DNA of 64,000 nt from Loxodes magnus. Taxonomy: Eukaryota > Ciliophora > Karyorelictea > Loxodida > Loxodidae. The notes beneath the pieces are model-generated. The model was given only the letters and a program-made list of their open reading frames with translations, had not been told where the DNA came from and did not search any database. A program made the translations under genes and the position numbers. The stretch spans positions 496,001-560,000 of the forward strand of contig CAMPDV010000112.1 in the NCBI GenBank assembly GCA_946699065.1. The letters are read 5' to 3'. Shown piece by piece: positions 1 to 11,997 of the stretch; positions within the stretch are counted from its first letter, which is position 1; the number at the start of each line of letters is the position of its first letter.

Positions 1-371
1 AGCATGGTTAGGGATTACTTCTATTTCCCAATAACTCATTGTATTGAGGTTAATTTTTGGATAATGACATGAATGGGTAAGGAATTTTTATATGAAATGA
101 CCTAAAATCTTATAAAGGTCAATGAGTGAGCAATAAAATGCAAGGGTATGGTGTTAGCATTCAGCCAGATGGAAGGAAATATGAAGGACTATACTTTAAA
201 GGCTTAAAACATGGGAAAGGGAAGCTTTTTAATATGAATGGTAGCAGTTGGGAAGGGGAATTCGTATAAGGAAGATTAGAAGGATAAGTAATTTTTAGAG
301 ATAAAGCAGGAAATGAAAAGACAGCGATTTTCTAGAATGGAAAAAAGAAATGCTGGGAAGATAAATAGTGA
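1..371 (+). CDS. MORN-repeat protein, C-terminal part (5' truncated by window edge)
   Basis: Open from base 3 in frame to a TGA at 369-371. The reading holds at least four tandem MORN units of about 23 residues, each with the pattern Y-x-G-x-W/F followed by G-x-G. Two of the conserved aromatic positions are written TGA (93-95 in GIFIWND and 123-125 in YKGQWVSNK), and a third TGA lies at 45-47 (LYWGQF). They fit only if TGA is Trp. TAA and TAG fall on Gln positions such as GEFVQGRLEG. MORN repeats usually form membrane- or cytoskeleton-associated rods in protists; the specific role cannot be told from this fragment. The last 25 residues are polar and end KCWEDKQ just before TGA. The gene continues upstream of the window. 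Confidence 0.85.
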
Positions 372-1031
372 ATTATGCTTAGCTATAAAATAAAATTCCT
401 TTGGTTTTTATAAAATCTTAATTGGTTAAATTTCTACGAAAAACTTATTAAATCAAAAGCAGTTTCATTTATCATAATATAATAAAAATATACTTGTTTC
501 TGCATGCTTTTGTCAAGGCTGTCTTTAAATATAGCATTATATGAATCTTTCTTGATTTAAACAAATTAGTAGTTACTAGAGGAGATAAAAAAATAGATTT
601 TTCGTATTTATAGAGCTAAAAACACCATAGTATAGGGTTATGTCGATATTGAGTATATATAAAAAAATATCTATCTGGACTGCTTTATTTTAGTCCTATA
701 TTTTAAGAAGAAAATATGAGTGAAGATAGGAAATAGAAATGTCTTATAACAAAAATCTTTTAATCTCTTGAAATAAAAATTTTGATTTCAAATAGGGAAT
801 TAAAAATTTTAAAACGAAGATTTTATATCTTTCTAGTATTTAAGCCTTTAAATATATACCGTCATGTTTACATCTAAACATTTGGTTTATAAAAGTTATT
901 AAATATAGAGTCTTGAAATAGCCTTGAATTGGAATATTTAATAGGTGATTATGAAGTATAACTAAATAGGAAGAAAAGAACAAAACAAATGGTAAGTTTA
1001 GTAGTTAAAGCTCTTTAAAGTATAAATATAA
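372..1031. other. Intergenic, convergent 3' ends
   Basis: AT-rich spacer between the stop of the MORN gene (+) and the stop of the CaMKK-like kinase (-). I see no conserved coding stretch, RNA gene or repeat in it. Confidence 0.6.
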
Positions 1032-2062
1032 TCAAATTGTAAAGTCTTTAATCCATGGATGCTTAAGAGCTTCTTCAGCTGTCATTCTATCAAAATATTC
1101 TTTCTACATTAATTTTGAAAGAAATTCTTAGCAAGGCTCAGAAATTGAGGGAGGCATTTTGAACTTGGCATTTTAAATAAGCATTTGAGTTTGCATTTCA
1201 CTTGAAGGGTCCCAAAAAGGAGGGATACCGTCGTTTAAAAAAGTATGTAAAGTAACTCCCAAAGCCCACATATCAGCCATGAATCCATCATATCCTTGGC
1301 CTGATATCATACTTTCAGGACCTGAATGATAAACTCACTTTGAAATGCTACAGTTCCTCCAGTATCATAGCACTAAGCCATTTAACTTGAAAGTTATTTG
1401 CTAACTGAGAAATCACTAAGTTTTACTATAATTTAGTTAGTTTCTTTATCAACAGCTACCATAATATTATCTGGTTTAATATCTCTATGACAGATATTCT
1501 TTTCATGCAAACGTACTAAAGCATTAAGAACTGAAACGGCAATTAGTTATGCTTATTACTCTTTGTTCGATCCTGGAACTTCATACTATACTAAATACTT
1601 CCCTTACTTTGTATCCCAATCCATTAAGCATCCATGTTGAGCAAGTTCGATTACTAGATAAATATTTTCATGTGTGGGATCATCTATTACCTCATAGAGT
1701 CTTATAATGTTCTTAATATTAAGTTGTCTCCAAATTTAAATCTCACGATAGACTTTTTCAAGGTTATTAGAAACTTGCATCTAGTTTTCTTCCGAGTAAT
1801 AAGCATTTCTCTATTTCTTAAGTACGGTTTTATTCAATATCTTTAAGGCAAATTACTAAGACTACAATTAATCGTTTTCATCTTACCAATTTCTACTTGC
1901 TAGTTTAACAACTCCAAAAGAGCCTTTTCCAATTGTTTTCCCTAATTCAAAGTAGCTATTATCAATGAGGCAGGTTATTTTTAAAATCTTTCCATTTTCA
2001 TTTTTAGTTACTTCAATGGCATCTGTATCATAGACTATGAAATCCTGCTCTTGATTTTCCAT
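1032..2062 (-). CDS. CaMKK-like serine/threonine protein kinase
   Basis: About 337 residues after removal of one 17-nt intron (1322-1338). The glycine loop GKGSFG is at residues 45-50 and the ATP-binding lysine is in FALK at residue 74. Next come a YLVIELAQHG hinge, HRDIKPDN in the catalytic loop, and ADMWALGV in the F helix; the domain ends with EEALKHPWI at the C-terminus. The EVIDDP and VAFQSPES segments resemble calcium/calmodulin-dependent kinase kinases, so a role in phosphorylating CaMK or AMPK-type kinases is inferred. The magnesium-binding DFG is DFS here (KLSDFSVSK). The start ATG at 2062 gives a short acidic leader. The stop is TGA right after IKDF-TI. No calmodulin-binding tail is visible, as the protein ends soon after the kinase domain. 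Confidence 0.85.
1322..1338 (-). other. 17-nt intron in CaMKK-like kinase
   Basis: GTGAGTTTATCATTCAG on the minus strand. Removing it joins VAFQ to SPESM and restores the kinase activation-segment and APE-region frame. Confidence 0.85.
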
Positions 2063-2804
2063 ATTTTAATTTCTTAACAGACCATATACTTTAATATCGT
2101 TTTTTAGAGATTTAAATATAGTTCTATGTTACCTTTTTACCTGTTTGATAGAAGAGTTGATAAGTCCTTTCTTTATTCATATTAATCTACTAACTTACCC
2201 ATATCTACCATTATCTTGTTTAATGATGTTTCCGTAGAGATCTAATTATATCATCATAGTAAGTCTTCAAATAAATAATGCTAAGTAATACTGTAACTGA
2301 AACTAAATTTAGGTACTTTTCGTTTAAAATTAAGAGTAGTGAAAATTAAGTTTCAGGAACTTTAATCTTGTGATTATTTTGAAGGAAGAAAGTAAATAAG
2401 TTTTTTTCTTTTCACCTCTTGAATCTTTCAAAAAGGATTATTAGTACAAGCAATATGTTTTATTTATTGAAAATACTATTTCTTACCTCAAATTCAGTTG
2501 CTATTCATTGGCAGTGATAAACTGTTCTCTTAAACTTCAATAGATCCAAAATAGAAGAAACTAAATAGCCATTATGATTCTATTTATAGGGAATCATATT
2601 ATATCATCTTATTCCTATTAAGCATACTTCTATCTTCTATCTTCCACCTTCCATCATTCTTCTTTCACTTTCTTAATCAGCTCAAAATAATAACTACTGA
2701 AGAAAAAATTTGAAACTAGGACTTTGATTGAAGTTGGATTTGAAGAGTAGAGATTAATAAGAATACTATACATTACTTATGATTGAAAAATTAGGTAAAA
2801 TTAA
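2063..2804. other. Intergenic, 5' region of the CaMKK-like kinase
   Basis: Spacer between the kinase start (reading left) and the BEACH-gene stop. If the small intron at 2820-2836 were not real, the BEACH frame would run on into this stretch for about 40 codons before meeting a TGA. No other gene is seen. Confidence 0.5.
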
Positions 2805-5800
2805 TCAAATTTATGTTAACTTTCTCTAGTAACTACCATTCTAATCAGATCTCCAGTTTCTAATCCACATAATATATGCCAGTCTTGGAAAAGACTAACA
2901 GCTCTAACACGAGCATCTTAGAAATTTTGGCTTTTATACTATTTGTTTTATCTTAGATTGTATATAATGATTTAGTTGTCATCACCTCCTACTATTAGTG
3001 AGTCTTAATAGAAAATCATAGCATGAAGTGTATGACGGATGAATGTAAAGAATATCTTGCTTAAGTTTAGACTTATGATTGAGACAGATTTCTAAGTTGA
3101 GTTTTCACTATTTTCTTTATGGTGATTAGCAGGATTGAATATTGCTATATAGCCAAAATCTTCTTGAATAGTCACCATAAACTGTCTCTCATAAAGATTC
3201 TCAATCAAGTTATCCCTTATATGCATTTTATAACTCAGTTATACTTTGTTTAAGATATAGCCTTCACTAATGCTGTGCAGTATAAGCAAACCATCTAATC
3301 CTATACTAACACATATTTAAAGTATGTCTGATACGCAGCAGCACACTATTCCTAAATTATGTCCTTTTAGTATCTTATAAGGCTTTTCTTATATGGTGTA
3401 GTTCTAAGCATGCAATTCCCATACTGCAAGAGAAGTATCATAACTACCAGATACTAGAATGTTCTTACTCAAGCTGAGACAGGAAACTATCCTGTAATGA
3501 AAATAAACACTTTAAATAACTTTCCCTGACTCTGTCGAAATTAGTTTAAAGGAGTTATCTCAATGTAAGCATGAGAAAAGTATCTTACAATTCGGACTGC
3601 AAGCGAAATGTTGCGAATTCAGTAATATTTTTTCATTGGCAATAGATGCAAACTTGAGAGAGAATTTATGACTCATTTAGTGAGAAATTTCTGGGCATTA
3701 TTTACTCTGAGTATTATACTTTAATTGCTGTACCTTAACTCTCTTATCCTAGAAAATTATCACTAGGCAATCTAAACTGTGATAAAGAGCCACGATTGCT
3801 GAGTTCTTAATTCCTATTCTGATTTTATCTAACTAAAGACTTGCTCCAGGCTCATCCAATAAATCCAAAAAGCATTATCCCTTTTAAAAGTTACGCTTTA
3901 CATGCTTTTTTTTCCATATTTGCAAAGGTGTTTATCCTCAATAACTTATCTGATCTATAATAGCATCACGAAGATGCTAGTTTTGAATAGAGTGAATATC
4001 GATCTATCCTTCATATGTAGCATAAACAAAAACATTCACTGCCTTTTCAGCCGCTTTTCCTGTCTATTTATATCCGAAAATTAAGTCTATTCACTTATTT
4101 AAGTTAGCACTCACATAGTCACTTTCCAAGGCTTTGCGATGCATTCTTACAAAGGAATATACATCTCTACTTCAAGGAGGTAGAATTATGTCATTTACAG
4201 TCTGTCCTCTTGCATTAACTCCTAAGTTTTGATTGTTAAGATTTAGAAAAATTTCAGGAAGGTAATACAGTTCTGGTATACTCTCTTTATTATCAGCAGG
4301 ATTATTGAGACACCCTTATCAAGCTTAATTCAGTGAATTGAAAAGACGGTCAGGGATATCAAATCTTCCATCTTAGAGAATTTTATGTAGTTCTGTATAA
4401 GGCTCCATTCTAATCAAATAATACAGCACAATACCTGCACAGCTATAGTGTGATCCATGATGGAATTTTGATATTAAATCTGTCTCTTCTAGCATAGCAT
4501 ATTTTTATATAGCATCCGCTCGATTTTATTCATTAATAGCTCCAATTGGAAGACTTAAGTCACGATAACAGTTCTGACTATTTAATACGTTACTTTCAAA
4601 ATCTTATAGTATTCAAGGAAACACGGGATACTAGTTAAGGTCATTATAGGTTCTTCCGCCATATGTATTTATCGCCATTAAGTATTCAAAGTTAGAAATC
4701 TCTCCAGTCACTCATTTCTAAGTAATACGATTCTCTTATAGTGCCTCAAATGCATTTTTAATTATCTACACATCATTGCTAAGAATCTTTTAAGCTGTAT
4801 TCAGGAAAAAGTTTCTCGACTCTATACTAAAAAGATTGATAAAAATTTATTTTCCTGAAAGCAAGAAAATTTCTATAGCTGTCTGTTATAAGTTATACCT
4901 CCTTGAGAATATCTATTTTATGTAGCTTTTTGGAATTACAATATGTTTCTCTATGTTCAGCATGATGAGACATGATGCGATATACTTCTCTTTTGGCTTC
5001 TCATTATTAGGGTTTGAATAAAAGTATAAGAATTCGAAAGAACTAAATATCTCAAGTGTTCCAAAAATCGCTCCTTCAGGAATTATTATTTCACATGCAA
5101 ACTGAAAACATGAATCTGTTGCCTTCTCAATAAACTCTCAGTTTTCTACTCTAGCGACTTCTTAAACTTCTTCTTATTCAAAGTGCTACTCCGAACTTTT
5201 CGTTAAAGAATTAGTGCTAGTGATAAAGGTAAGTTTAGCTAGACTACTTCTTTCAGGCAAAGAATTACGAATAAGAGAGCTAGCTTGAGAATATTCTTCT
5301 TAGCATTCATTTTCAGAATCTTCTTACTCTTTGTAATTTTGAAAAATGGTATTTCTCTTTGCGTATCTTAAGTCACTAAAAAACTTCTACTCTTATTCAT
5401 TTAACTGTTGCTCTAGCAGTGATTAGAAAGTTATTCTTGACTTATTTCTCATATGCGTTACTTCCAAAGGAACCTGCTTCTCTTTACTTTTCATAAAGAA
5501 CTTTTGCCCTAATTTATTCTAACATTTAGAATGCTTAAAGTATCCCTTAGAATTATTCCCTGTTATTTTCTATCCTTGCTTTTTAATTCTGTTTTTAAAC
5601 TTGATTCACTGCTACTGTCCATATATGCTTTTTATCTTCTGCTTCTTATGTTCTATTTCCTTTGTCTATTGGTATGAATCAATGAAGGTCTCTATTTAAC
5701 TTTGAATTATTCCTATTTAATCGTGAAGTTAAGAAGTTCACCCTGCTTGCTTTTCGTAAAACTCCTTCTAAGTTTCGAAATATTCATTCATTTACCTTTG

Positions 5801-8800
5801 TATGAAATGATTTTCAATAAGAAGCTAGACTGATTAATCAGCTCTTTCAAACCTCTTCAAAATGATACTGTAGAATGCATCATTAAGTTCTTCAATTTCT
5901 GTTGGAAGAGGATTGTACTATTCTAGTTCCTTGAGTAGCTGATCTTGTAAGTGTAGTAATTTATCTAAAATGTGCCTTGTCAGGTTTTGAGGTAAGGCTT
6001 GGTCTATTATAATAAACAAATTCTTAATTTGCTTGGAAGGATTCATCTCAGAAGTCCCTACTTTGATGCCAAATAAATTGCGAACCTTATTCCTCGTTAA
6101 AAACCAATTAATAATCTAGAAACTCTCCTTAATAACCCCTGCTTGAATAAACTGGAAGATACATATTTCGAACTGCTTTAAGCTGACTAATTGCTCAGAA
6201 GATTTAAGAATCTCGAAGAATATGATGCTCAGATATTTCAGTTGCTTGTAGTCATATGAATTTGCTACTTACTCAGTGAGATAAAGTAAAGCTCTTTCAG
6301 ATGGTATTTAAATGCACTCTATTACAATCTCTAGTAGCATCCTTCTCTTTATACTAGGTTTGGTATAATATTTCTGCATAAGTTCTATGATCTTTATTGC
6401 CTTTTTCTCTTCTAGGTATACTTCAGGAAGACTAAATGTTGATTTTCTAAAAGCTTCAATTACCTCCATTTGTCGCTTTTCTGACAAGTATGATCAAATC
6501 TAAAAATTGGAGAGGATTTCATCATACATCAAGGATTATAACGAGCTATTTCACGAGACACTATGAAATAGCTCAAAGATTGAAGATACTGAAGTCTAAG
6601 TTAATAGGTACTTGTTTGCATTTATAAGGTAAGAAAGCATTAGAATGTTTTACTGAAGGAAGTAAATGGAGTCGAAAGAGGGTAATTTAAGAACTTCACA
6701 TAGTAACTTAAGAACCAGTTCAATGATTTGCTAAAAAGGCTTCCTGTTCTGGAAATACTCTGGGTTTAGTAGGTAAAGAATCTGTTTCAAACTTCCTGTT
6801 CTCAACATCTTTATGTTGAAATCTGTTGTTCTTATTACTTCACAGGAATTCTAGAGCTTCGCTATATTAGGGTCCAAATAGTTTTTCTGAGCGTAGATTT
6901 ATCCGTAAACTTGCTCAACAGCATGTTCGATTGAATCAGGATGTGAATTTTCGTTTATAGTAGAATTATTCTCAGCTGCAGGTGATCAGTTTCTATAAAT
7001 TTTTCCCTATAAATCTAAAACGGAATTTGGATCTTAAGGTAAGTTATTTTGAAAATCAATGTCATCGGGGGAAAATGTTCTGTTATAGGAAAAGCCTAAG
7101 TTATGCAAAATATCTATCTCCTTAGTATCCAAAGCCTGCTCAAAGATATAGATATGAGTCATCTAGCCATTGAAAGGGGTATTAAAATTTTCATCATTGC
7201 CACAATAGTTGAAAGCGAAGGAGTTTTTAGGATACTAAATCTTCTCCCCTATTTATATCACCTGATGAACTTACTTTCCATCAATAAAAATAGTCACAGG
7301 TCTTTCCTATGCTTGCTTACGTGAATAATGGTTTAAGCAAACAGAATATCAAGTTTTTTGCTCTAATGGTGTGTTAGTTACAAAGTGTCAATCATATTTG
7401 TTATTTTTACCAAACATATACTGCAATTTACGTTCTTTGCTTATTCATAGTCTCAACTGTTTACTTTCGTTATCAGTAAAAGAAAAAATTGTTTACTCTT
7501 ACTCAATAGGAAAGAACTCAATCCTAATCCATAAAAATATGCTATACTATTTTCTGGGTCATTTAAGTACTTCTTTAATATGCAATCTACCCTAACTTAA
7601 ACCAGTAAAATTAAGCATTGCTTAAGGTTTTTACTCTGACTAAGAAAGTGACAAGAGACTCTTAAGAAGTTTAACAATGGTATTTAGATCTTAAATGTCA
7701 ATCTATCCTTTTGACATTAAACTCTGAAACGTACTCTCCAAAATATTGATGATAGCCTTAAGCTGGTACTCATTAATAAAAACCCCCAGTATTGAGATTA
7801 TATCTAGTATAATTTCTTAACCTTCTGAGCATTTCAAATTATCCAAAATTTTTAGTCACTTGTTAATCTTAACACTCTAGCTTACTATATATTGCGATAG
7901 GTAAGTTTCATTGATTATTTCATGCATCAATTTAAGAAAATGCAAGTAGCTCTGGTCTATTTTTACCTTGCTAAGGATTAGTATAATGGTTTGTAGGAAC
8001 TTACTCTTTTTGCATGAGTCAATACTCTATTGGAATATTTTGTGAGACAGTATCAAGTTATTCAAAATAAGCTCTATATTTGGATCCTTTTCGTGCTTGG
8101 ATAGATTATACTGCTTATCAAATAAGAAAATCATATGTAAAGGCTTGCTACTATCTTACATATCTTTCCCCACTTCAGAAGCCAACATCATTGTTTTCTG
8201 GATCATTCAGAGACTAACAACTAAAGCTTCTTAAATATTCAAGCAAAATAAAAATATCTCCTAGACTTTTTCCTATTGGCTTTTAGAAAAGGCATAATAC
8301 TCTATTACTTGACACAGCGTTTTAATAACCATTATCGATAAATTCTACGGAGCTTGTATTTACGGTATCACTTAAACGTATCTATCAATTAGTTTTACAT
8401 CTTGGCTGTGTTTAAATATCAGCTTTAGTACTTAAGAGCTAAAATGCTGATACTTCTGGATAAGTCTTTCGAAAAATAGAATCTAGAAGTTTTTATCCTG
8501 GATTATATAGATAGATATCTACTTCAGTTTCAATATCATCAGCATTATTTTTTGGATTATCAGATTCCTTTCCTCCATTACATCATCCTAAGTTAGTGTC
8601 ACTAAAAGATTCATTAAGAAGTTCTTTTCTATCAGCTTAACGGTAAATAACTCACTGCTTTTCATAAAAGTGGACATCAAGCTAATTGCCTCGCTTATGT
8701 ATGTGGTTGAATCTAGAAACTGCAATATTTGTTCGATAAATGAGTCAAATAGCTTTACTTAGATAGCCTGGTTAGATTTAACCAGCATAGTCAGGTTTTT

Positions 8801-10333
8801 CTGGATGTAGTATTGGCAAAGTTACTAAAACTGAGTTTCTTCTTCAATCTCTTCATCGTTACTTTAGTCAGTTTCTATGTAGCAGTTTTACTCGAAGATA
8901 AATGGATCTAATATGAGGTTAATAATTCCTCCCTCTACTAGAACACTCAAGTTTTCTGAGGATGAGTTTGTTATGACAAAACAAATAAATTCCATTAAGT
9001 AAGAAAGAGCTGAAGGAATGTGCTTGAAACCAAATTCCTTTGAGCTAGAATTCTGGTTTTACTCTTATTGCAAAAGTAACTTGAACATCTAAGGTATATA
9101 AGTGAGCATCTAGACAATGTTGTCTACAAAAGTCTTATATTCAAGACATTCAAACAACTGCTAGCAAATCTGAAAATAGCAACCTAATGAAGTTAAATCA
9201 TTCAAGTAGCTTTTTTAATTGAGTTAAAGAACCTTCTTACCATAAGTCCTTTAATAAGCATGCTACCATATGCAATCCTCAAACTTGTATAATCCACCCT
9301 TATCCAAAAAATGCTAGAAGTAGATATCAGGTTTTCATGAAATAACCTACACCAAGGATGACATAATAAGGAGATTATACTCAGCCAAGAACTTTGTGAT
9401 GTCAAGCTAGTTTAGAGCGAATTCTATAAACTCCTAGCTTTAGTTTTTATCCAGGTTGATAACCTACCATTGCAGGATGTTTTTAATATAAAAGGCAACT
9501 AAGAAATTTGCATCTTACTCTTAGCTTATTTTCTGAAAGTTCATAAAAGGAGCAGTGAGATTGGAGGAAATGTATTTGATGATTTTGAATTAGTCATCCT
9601 AAGATTTAAAAACACTATGCTTTTTCAATTTGAAGTCTTTAAGCAAATTTAACACTTGAACTATGAAATTTCTATTACTAAGCTAAGCTTAAGCAAAGTA
9701 CGCATTTACAAATAGTAATAGAAGAGCTTCATGAACTATGCAGTAAAAAGAAAGACTCATTTTAAAATTTTATGATCCTAGCATTCCTTTCAGTTCCTCC
9801 TAGAGTCTTATCAAAAACTCCACTCAGTTTAGTAGCTTATTCTAGAACTTCTGTGATAGAAGGGTATTTGAAAATCTATCCTAAATGGACGAATAGACAA
9901 GTAACTACATAACAGGGTGACTCTGATAATAGAATGTTTCAAACAGGGAATTATCTTTCTCCTTTTTCTCCTCTAAGCTTCTTTAAAAGCCATCCTTTAA
10001 ATACTAGAAGCAACTAACAAGGGTAGAAACAAAAGCCTCAGACACTCCTTAAATCTCTTAAAACAGCATAACTTACTCCTACTAGTTCAAAACAGTAAAA
10101 AACTACTTACAAAGATTGACAACTTAAAGCAAAGTCTTACTATCATTTTCCAATTGATTCCTTTAAAGCTATTTCGCTAAATTATTCCAGTCATTAACTG
10201 CTTTTACTCCAAGAATAATATCATTAAAATCTGTAGCTCTGAACTTAAATATCTAAGTATTAGAGGATAAATTCTTAGTGTCAATGGCTTTCTATTTATT
10301 CTCTGTTATTATATGAATTTAATTTCAGTTCAT
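2805..10333 (-). CDS. BEACH-domain protein of the neurobeachin/LYST/Lvs type
   Basis: About 2,503 residues in one frame from ATG 10333. Residues 1 to about 900 are helical, armadillo-like repeats. A ConA/LamG-like domain follows (about 905-1050; [36 protein letters not shown]). Next is a charged linker, then a PH-BEACH domain (about 1700-1845; RRYNL, AIEIFLL). The BEACH domain lies at about 1875-2165 and is canonical: [22 protein letters not shown], then [42 protein letters not shown] and TYEG. C-terminal WD40 repeats follow (about 2190-2498; [20 protein letters not shown]). Such proteins scaffold vesicle fusion, fission and lysosomal traffic. Many conserved Trp are TGA, for example QKW at 4712-4714. 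The C-terminus is best closed by a 17-nt intron and TGA at 2805. Confidence 0.92.
2820..2836 (-). other. Probable 17-nt intron near the 3' end of the BEACH gene
   Basis: GTAGTTACTAGAGAAAG on the minus strand. Splicing it places TGA five codons downstream of the last WD40 strand (GDLIRM, then LTQI, then stop). Without it the frame stays open into AT-rich sequence. The inference rests on frame and length only. Confidence 0.5.
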
Positions 10334-10380
10334 CTTTATAATACTCTCTATTTTATACGCTTTTTAGCTTCTACTAAAAT
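10334..10380. promoter_or_regulatory. 47-bp divergent intergenic region
   Basis: Only 47 bp separate the BEACH start codon (10333, minus) from the ATG of the small plus-strand gene at 10381. Both transcripts would have to start within or very near this AT-rich, partly pyrimidine-rich stretch. The confidence depends on the small gene being real. Confidence 0.45.
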
Positions 10381-10886
10381 ATGGAAAATCTGGCTTTTCT
10401 CATCTTTAGAAATTTTGATACTCCAGAAGGAGAAAAAAAGAGAGGATTTGGAATTTAATGTAGTGAGTATGGAGATGGGGTAGCTATAAGTATGATTGGA
10501 TATAGATAGATAGAAGTTAGTTAATTAGATGGCATTTATAAGGGTAAGGCTATAATTATAAGGGTAAATGATAGTAAATACAGTTAGAATAAGTAAAGAG
10601 TAAACATGCCTCACATAATGCTAAGAAAAGTAAAGAGGCTGATAATAAAAATAATGCTGGATATTATGTTCGAATAAATCTATTAAATGGAATATAATTT
10701 AAACTGTAAGAGGCTATTAAGTATATTAATACAAGTTTAAATATTAATAGAATAAGTCATTTTTAAGCTAGCTTCATAGCATAAGAGAAACTATTATAGA
10801 AGCTATAAATTAGCATTGATAAGTACAAGATTCTGCGTTCTTGCTTCTATTATAAGATAAACATAAAGATAGTGCTTTAAAATTGA
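10381..10886 (+). CDS. Small protein of unknown function
   Basis: ATG at 10381, one candidate 20-nt intron (10564-10583), TGA at 10884-10886, about 161 residues. The first 60 residues include GEKKRGFGIQ and DGIYKGKAIII, vaguely MORN-like but too weak to call. After the intron, a lysine- and asparagine-rich segment (KSKHASHNAKKSKEADN) leads to a hydrophobic and basic tail. The intron was chosen because it joins the two most protein-like frames and the lengths agree in phase. The last third is AT-rich and may be wrong. I do not recognise the protein. Evidence is composition and frame only. Confidence 0.4.
10564..10583 (+). other. Candidate 20-nt intron
   Basis: GTAAATGATAGTAAATACAG. It joins KAIIIR to LEQVKSKH in phase within the small unknown gene; it is tentative. 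Confidence 0.4.
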
Positions 10887-11236
10887 ACAAAGCGTGACTA
10901 TTCATTATGTGAGTAATCGTAGGAGTTAATAAACAAATTGAATGCTATTGATATAAGAGCATCTTTATAATTCTTATAATATAAATTCTATATATTTAGG
11001 ATGTAAAATTAAAAAACTATATAGTGTAGACTGTTGAAAATGTATAATTATAACAGATAAAGTCAACTTAGGTAAGTAAGGTAAGGATTTTCAAACATAA
11101 GGATAAAGTAAAATCTCCTTACTCTATAAAGAAAGGAGGCTTTGGTTGAGAAGTAAATACCTTGGCAGGAGTTAAAAGGTATAATCTTAAATTATTTTAA
11201 ATATTCTTTTTTCATAACTTTTAAATTAAGTTAAAA
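10887..11236. other. Intergenic, upstream of the 14-3-3 gene
   Basis: AT-rich 350-bp spacer that must hold the promoter of the 14-3-3 gene. The 10 bases before the ATG are A-rich. No other feature is seen. Confidence 0.5.
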
Positions 11237-11997
11237 ATGACTAGCAAAGAAGAGCTGATCTATCTAGCAAGACTAAGCGAATAATCAGAAAGATATGACG
11301 AAATGGTGCAATATGCTTCTCAATTTTCCAAAGAAAGTAAAACGGAACTCACTGTAGAAGAAAGGAATATTCTCTCAGTTGCTTATAAAAATGTAGTTGG
11401 CTAGAGAAGAGCTGCTTGGAGAGTTTTGCATAGCATACAACAAAAAGAATCTCGTAAAGCTAACGAAACTAACGTTTAGAGAGTGATTAATTATAAATAG
11501 TAGATTGAAAAGGAACTGAGAGACCTTTGCTACGAAATCTTGAAGCTCTTGGACCAAAATTTAATAACTTAGGCCTCAAGTGTAATATTTTATACAGGGT
11601 GAAGCTAAAGTGTTCTACCGAAAGATGAAAGGAGATTATTACCGTTATATATGCGAGTTTGCTCAAGAAAAGGAAAAGGAATCTTCTTGCTAAGAAGCGC
11701 TGAACGCATATCGTCAGGCATACGAAATTGCGTAAAATGAATTAACTCCTACACATCCCGTCCGTCTTGGCTTAACTCTAAACTTCTCTGTGTTCTACTA
11801 TGAAACAATGGAAGACACTGAAAAAGCGATAGAAATGGCGAAAACGGCGTTTGATGAAGCGATAGCAGAGCTTGACCACGTAACAGAAGAGAGTTACAAA
11901 GACAGCACATTAATAATGCAATTGCTAAGAGACAATTTGACTTTATGGACATCAGATTTAAATGAAGATCGTAAGCTATAATACAGAGCAACAATGA
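11237..11997 (+). CDS. 14-3-3 phosphoserine/threonine-binding adaptor
   Basis: About 242 residues with two 16-nt introns (11582-11597 and 11971-11986). Family signatures are present in order: [20 protein letters not shown] (first 14-3-3 signature, with the phosphopeptide-binding Arg), [16 protein letters not shown] (second basic-pocket segment), [13 protein letters not shown], and [12 protein letters not shown] at the end. Length is normal for the family (about 245). 14-3-3 dimers bind phosphorylated kinases and other targets in the cytosol. The first intron is needed to join QASS to GEAKVFY. The second removes an apparent read-through and leaves a short tail DLNEDQQQ followed by TGA. The start ATG at 11237 follows an A-rich leader and gives the usual short N-terminus before [12 protein letters not shown]. 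Confidence 0.95.
11582..11597 (+). other. 16-nt intron 1 of the 14-3-3 gene
   Basis: GTAATATTTTATACAG. Removal restores the [12 protein letters not shown] core of 14-3-3 in frame. Confidence 0.95.
11971..11986 (+). other. 16-nt intron 2 of the 14-3-3 gene, just before the stop
   Basis: GTAAGCTATAATACAG. Removal leaves three Gln codons and then TGA at 11995-11997. Left in, the frame would run on for roughly 100 codons. Confidence 0.8.

Noticed and set aside
7330-7600. Apparent frameshift or intron inside the BEACH gene's ConA-like domain
   Set aside because: On rechecking, one continuous frame reads through the whole domain (WIRIE through DGKQV). The shift came from starting in the wrong phase.
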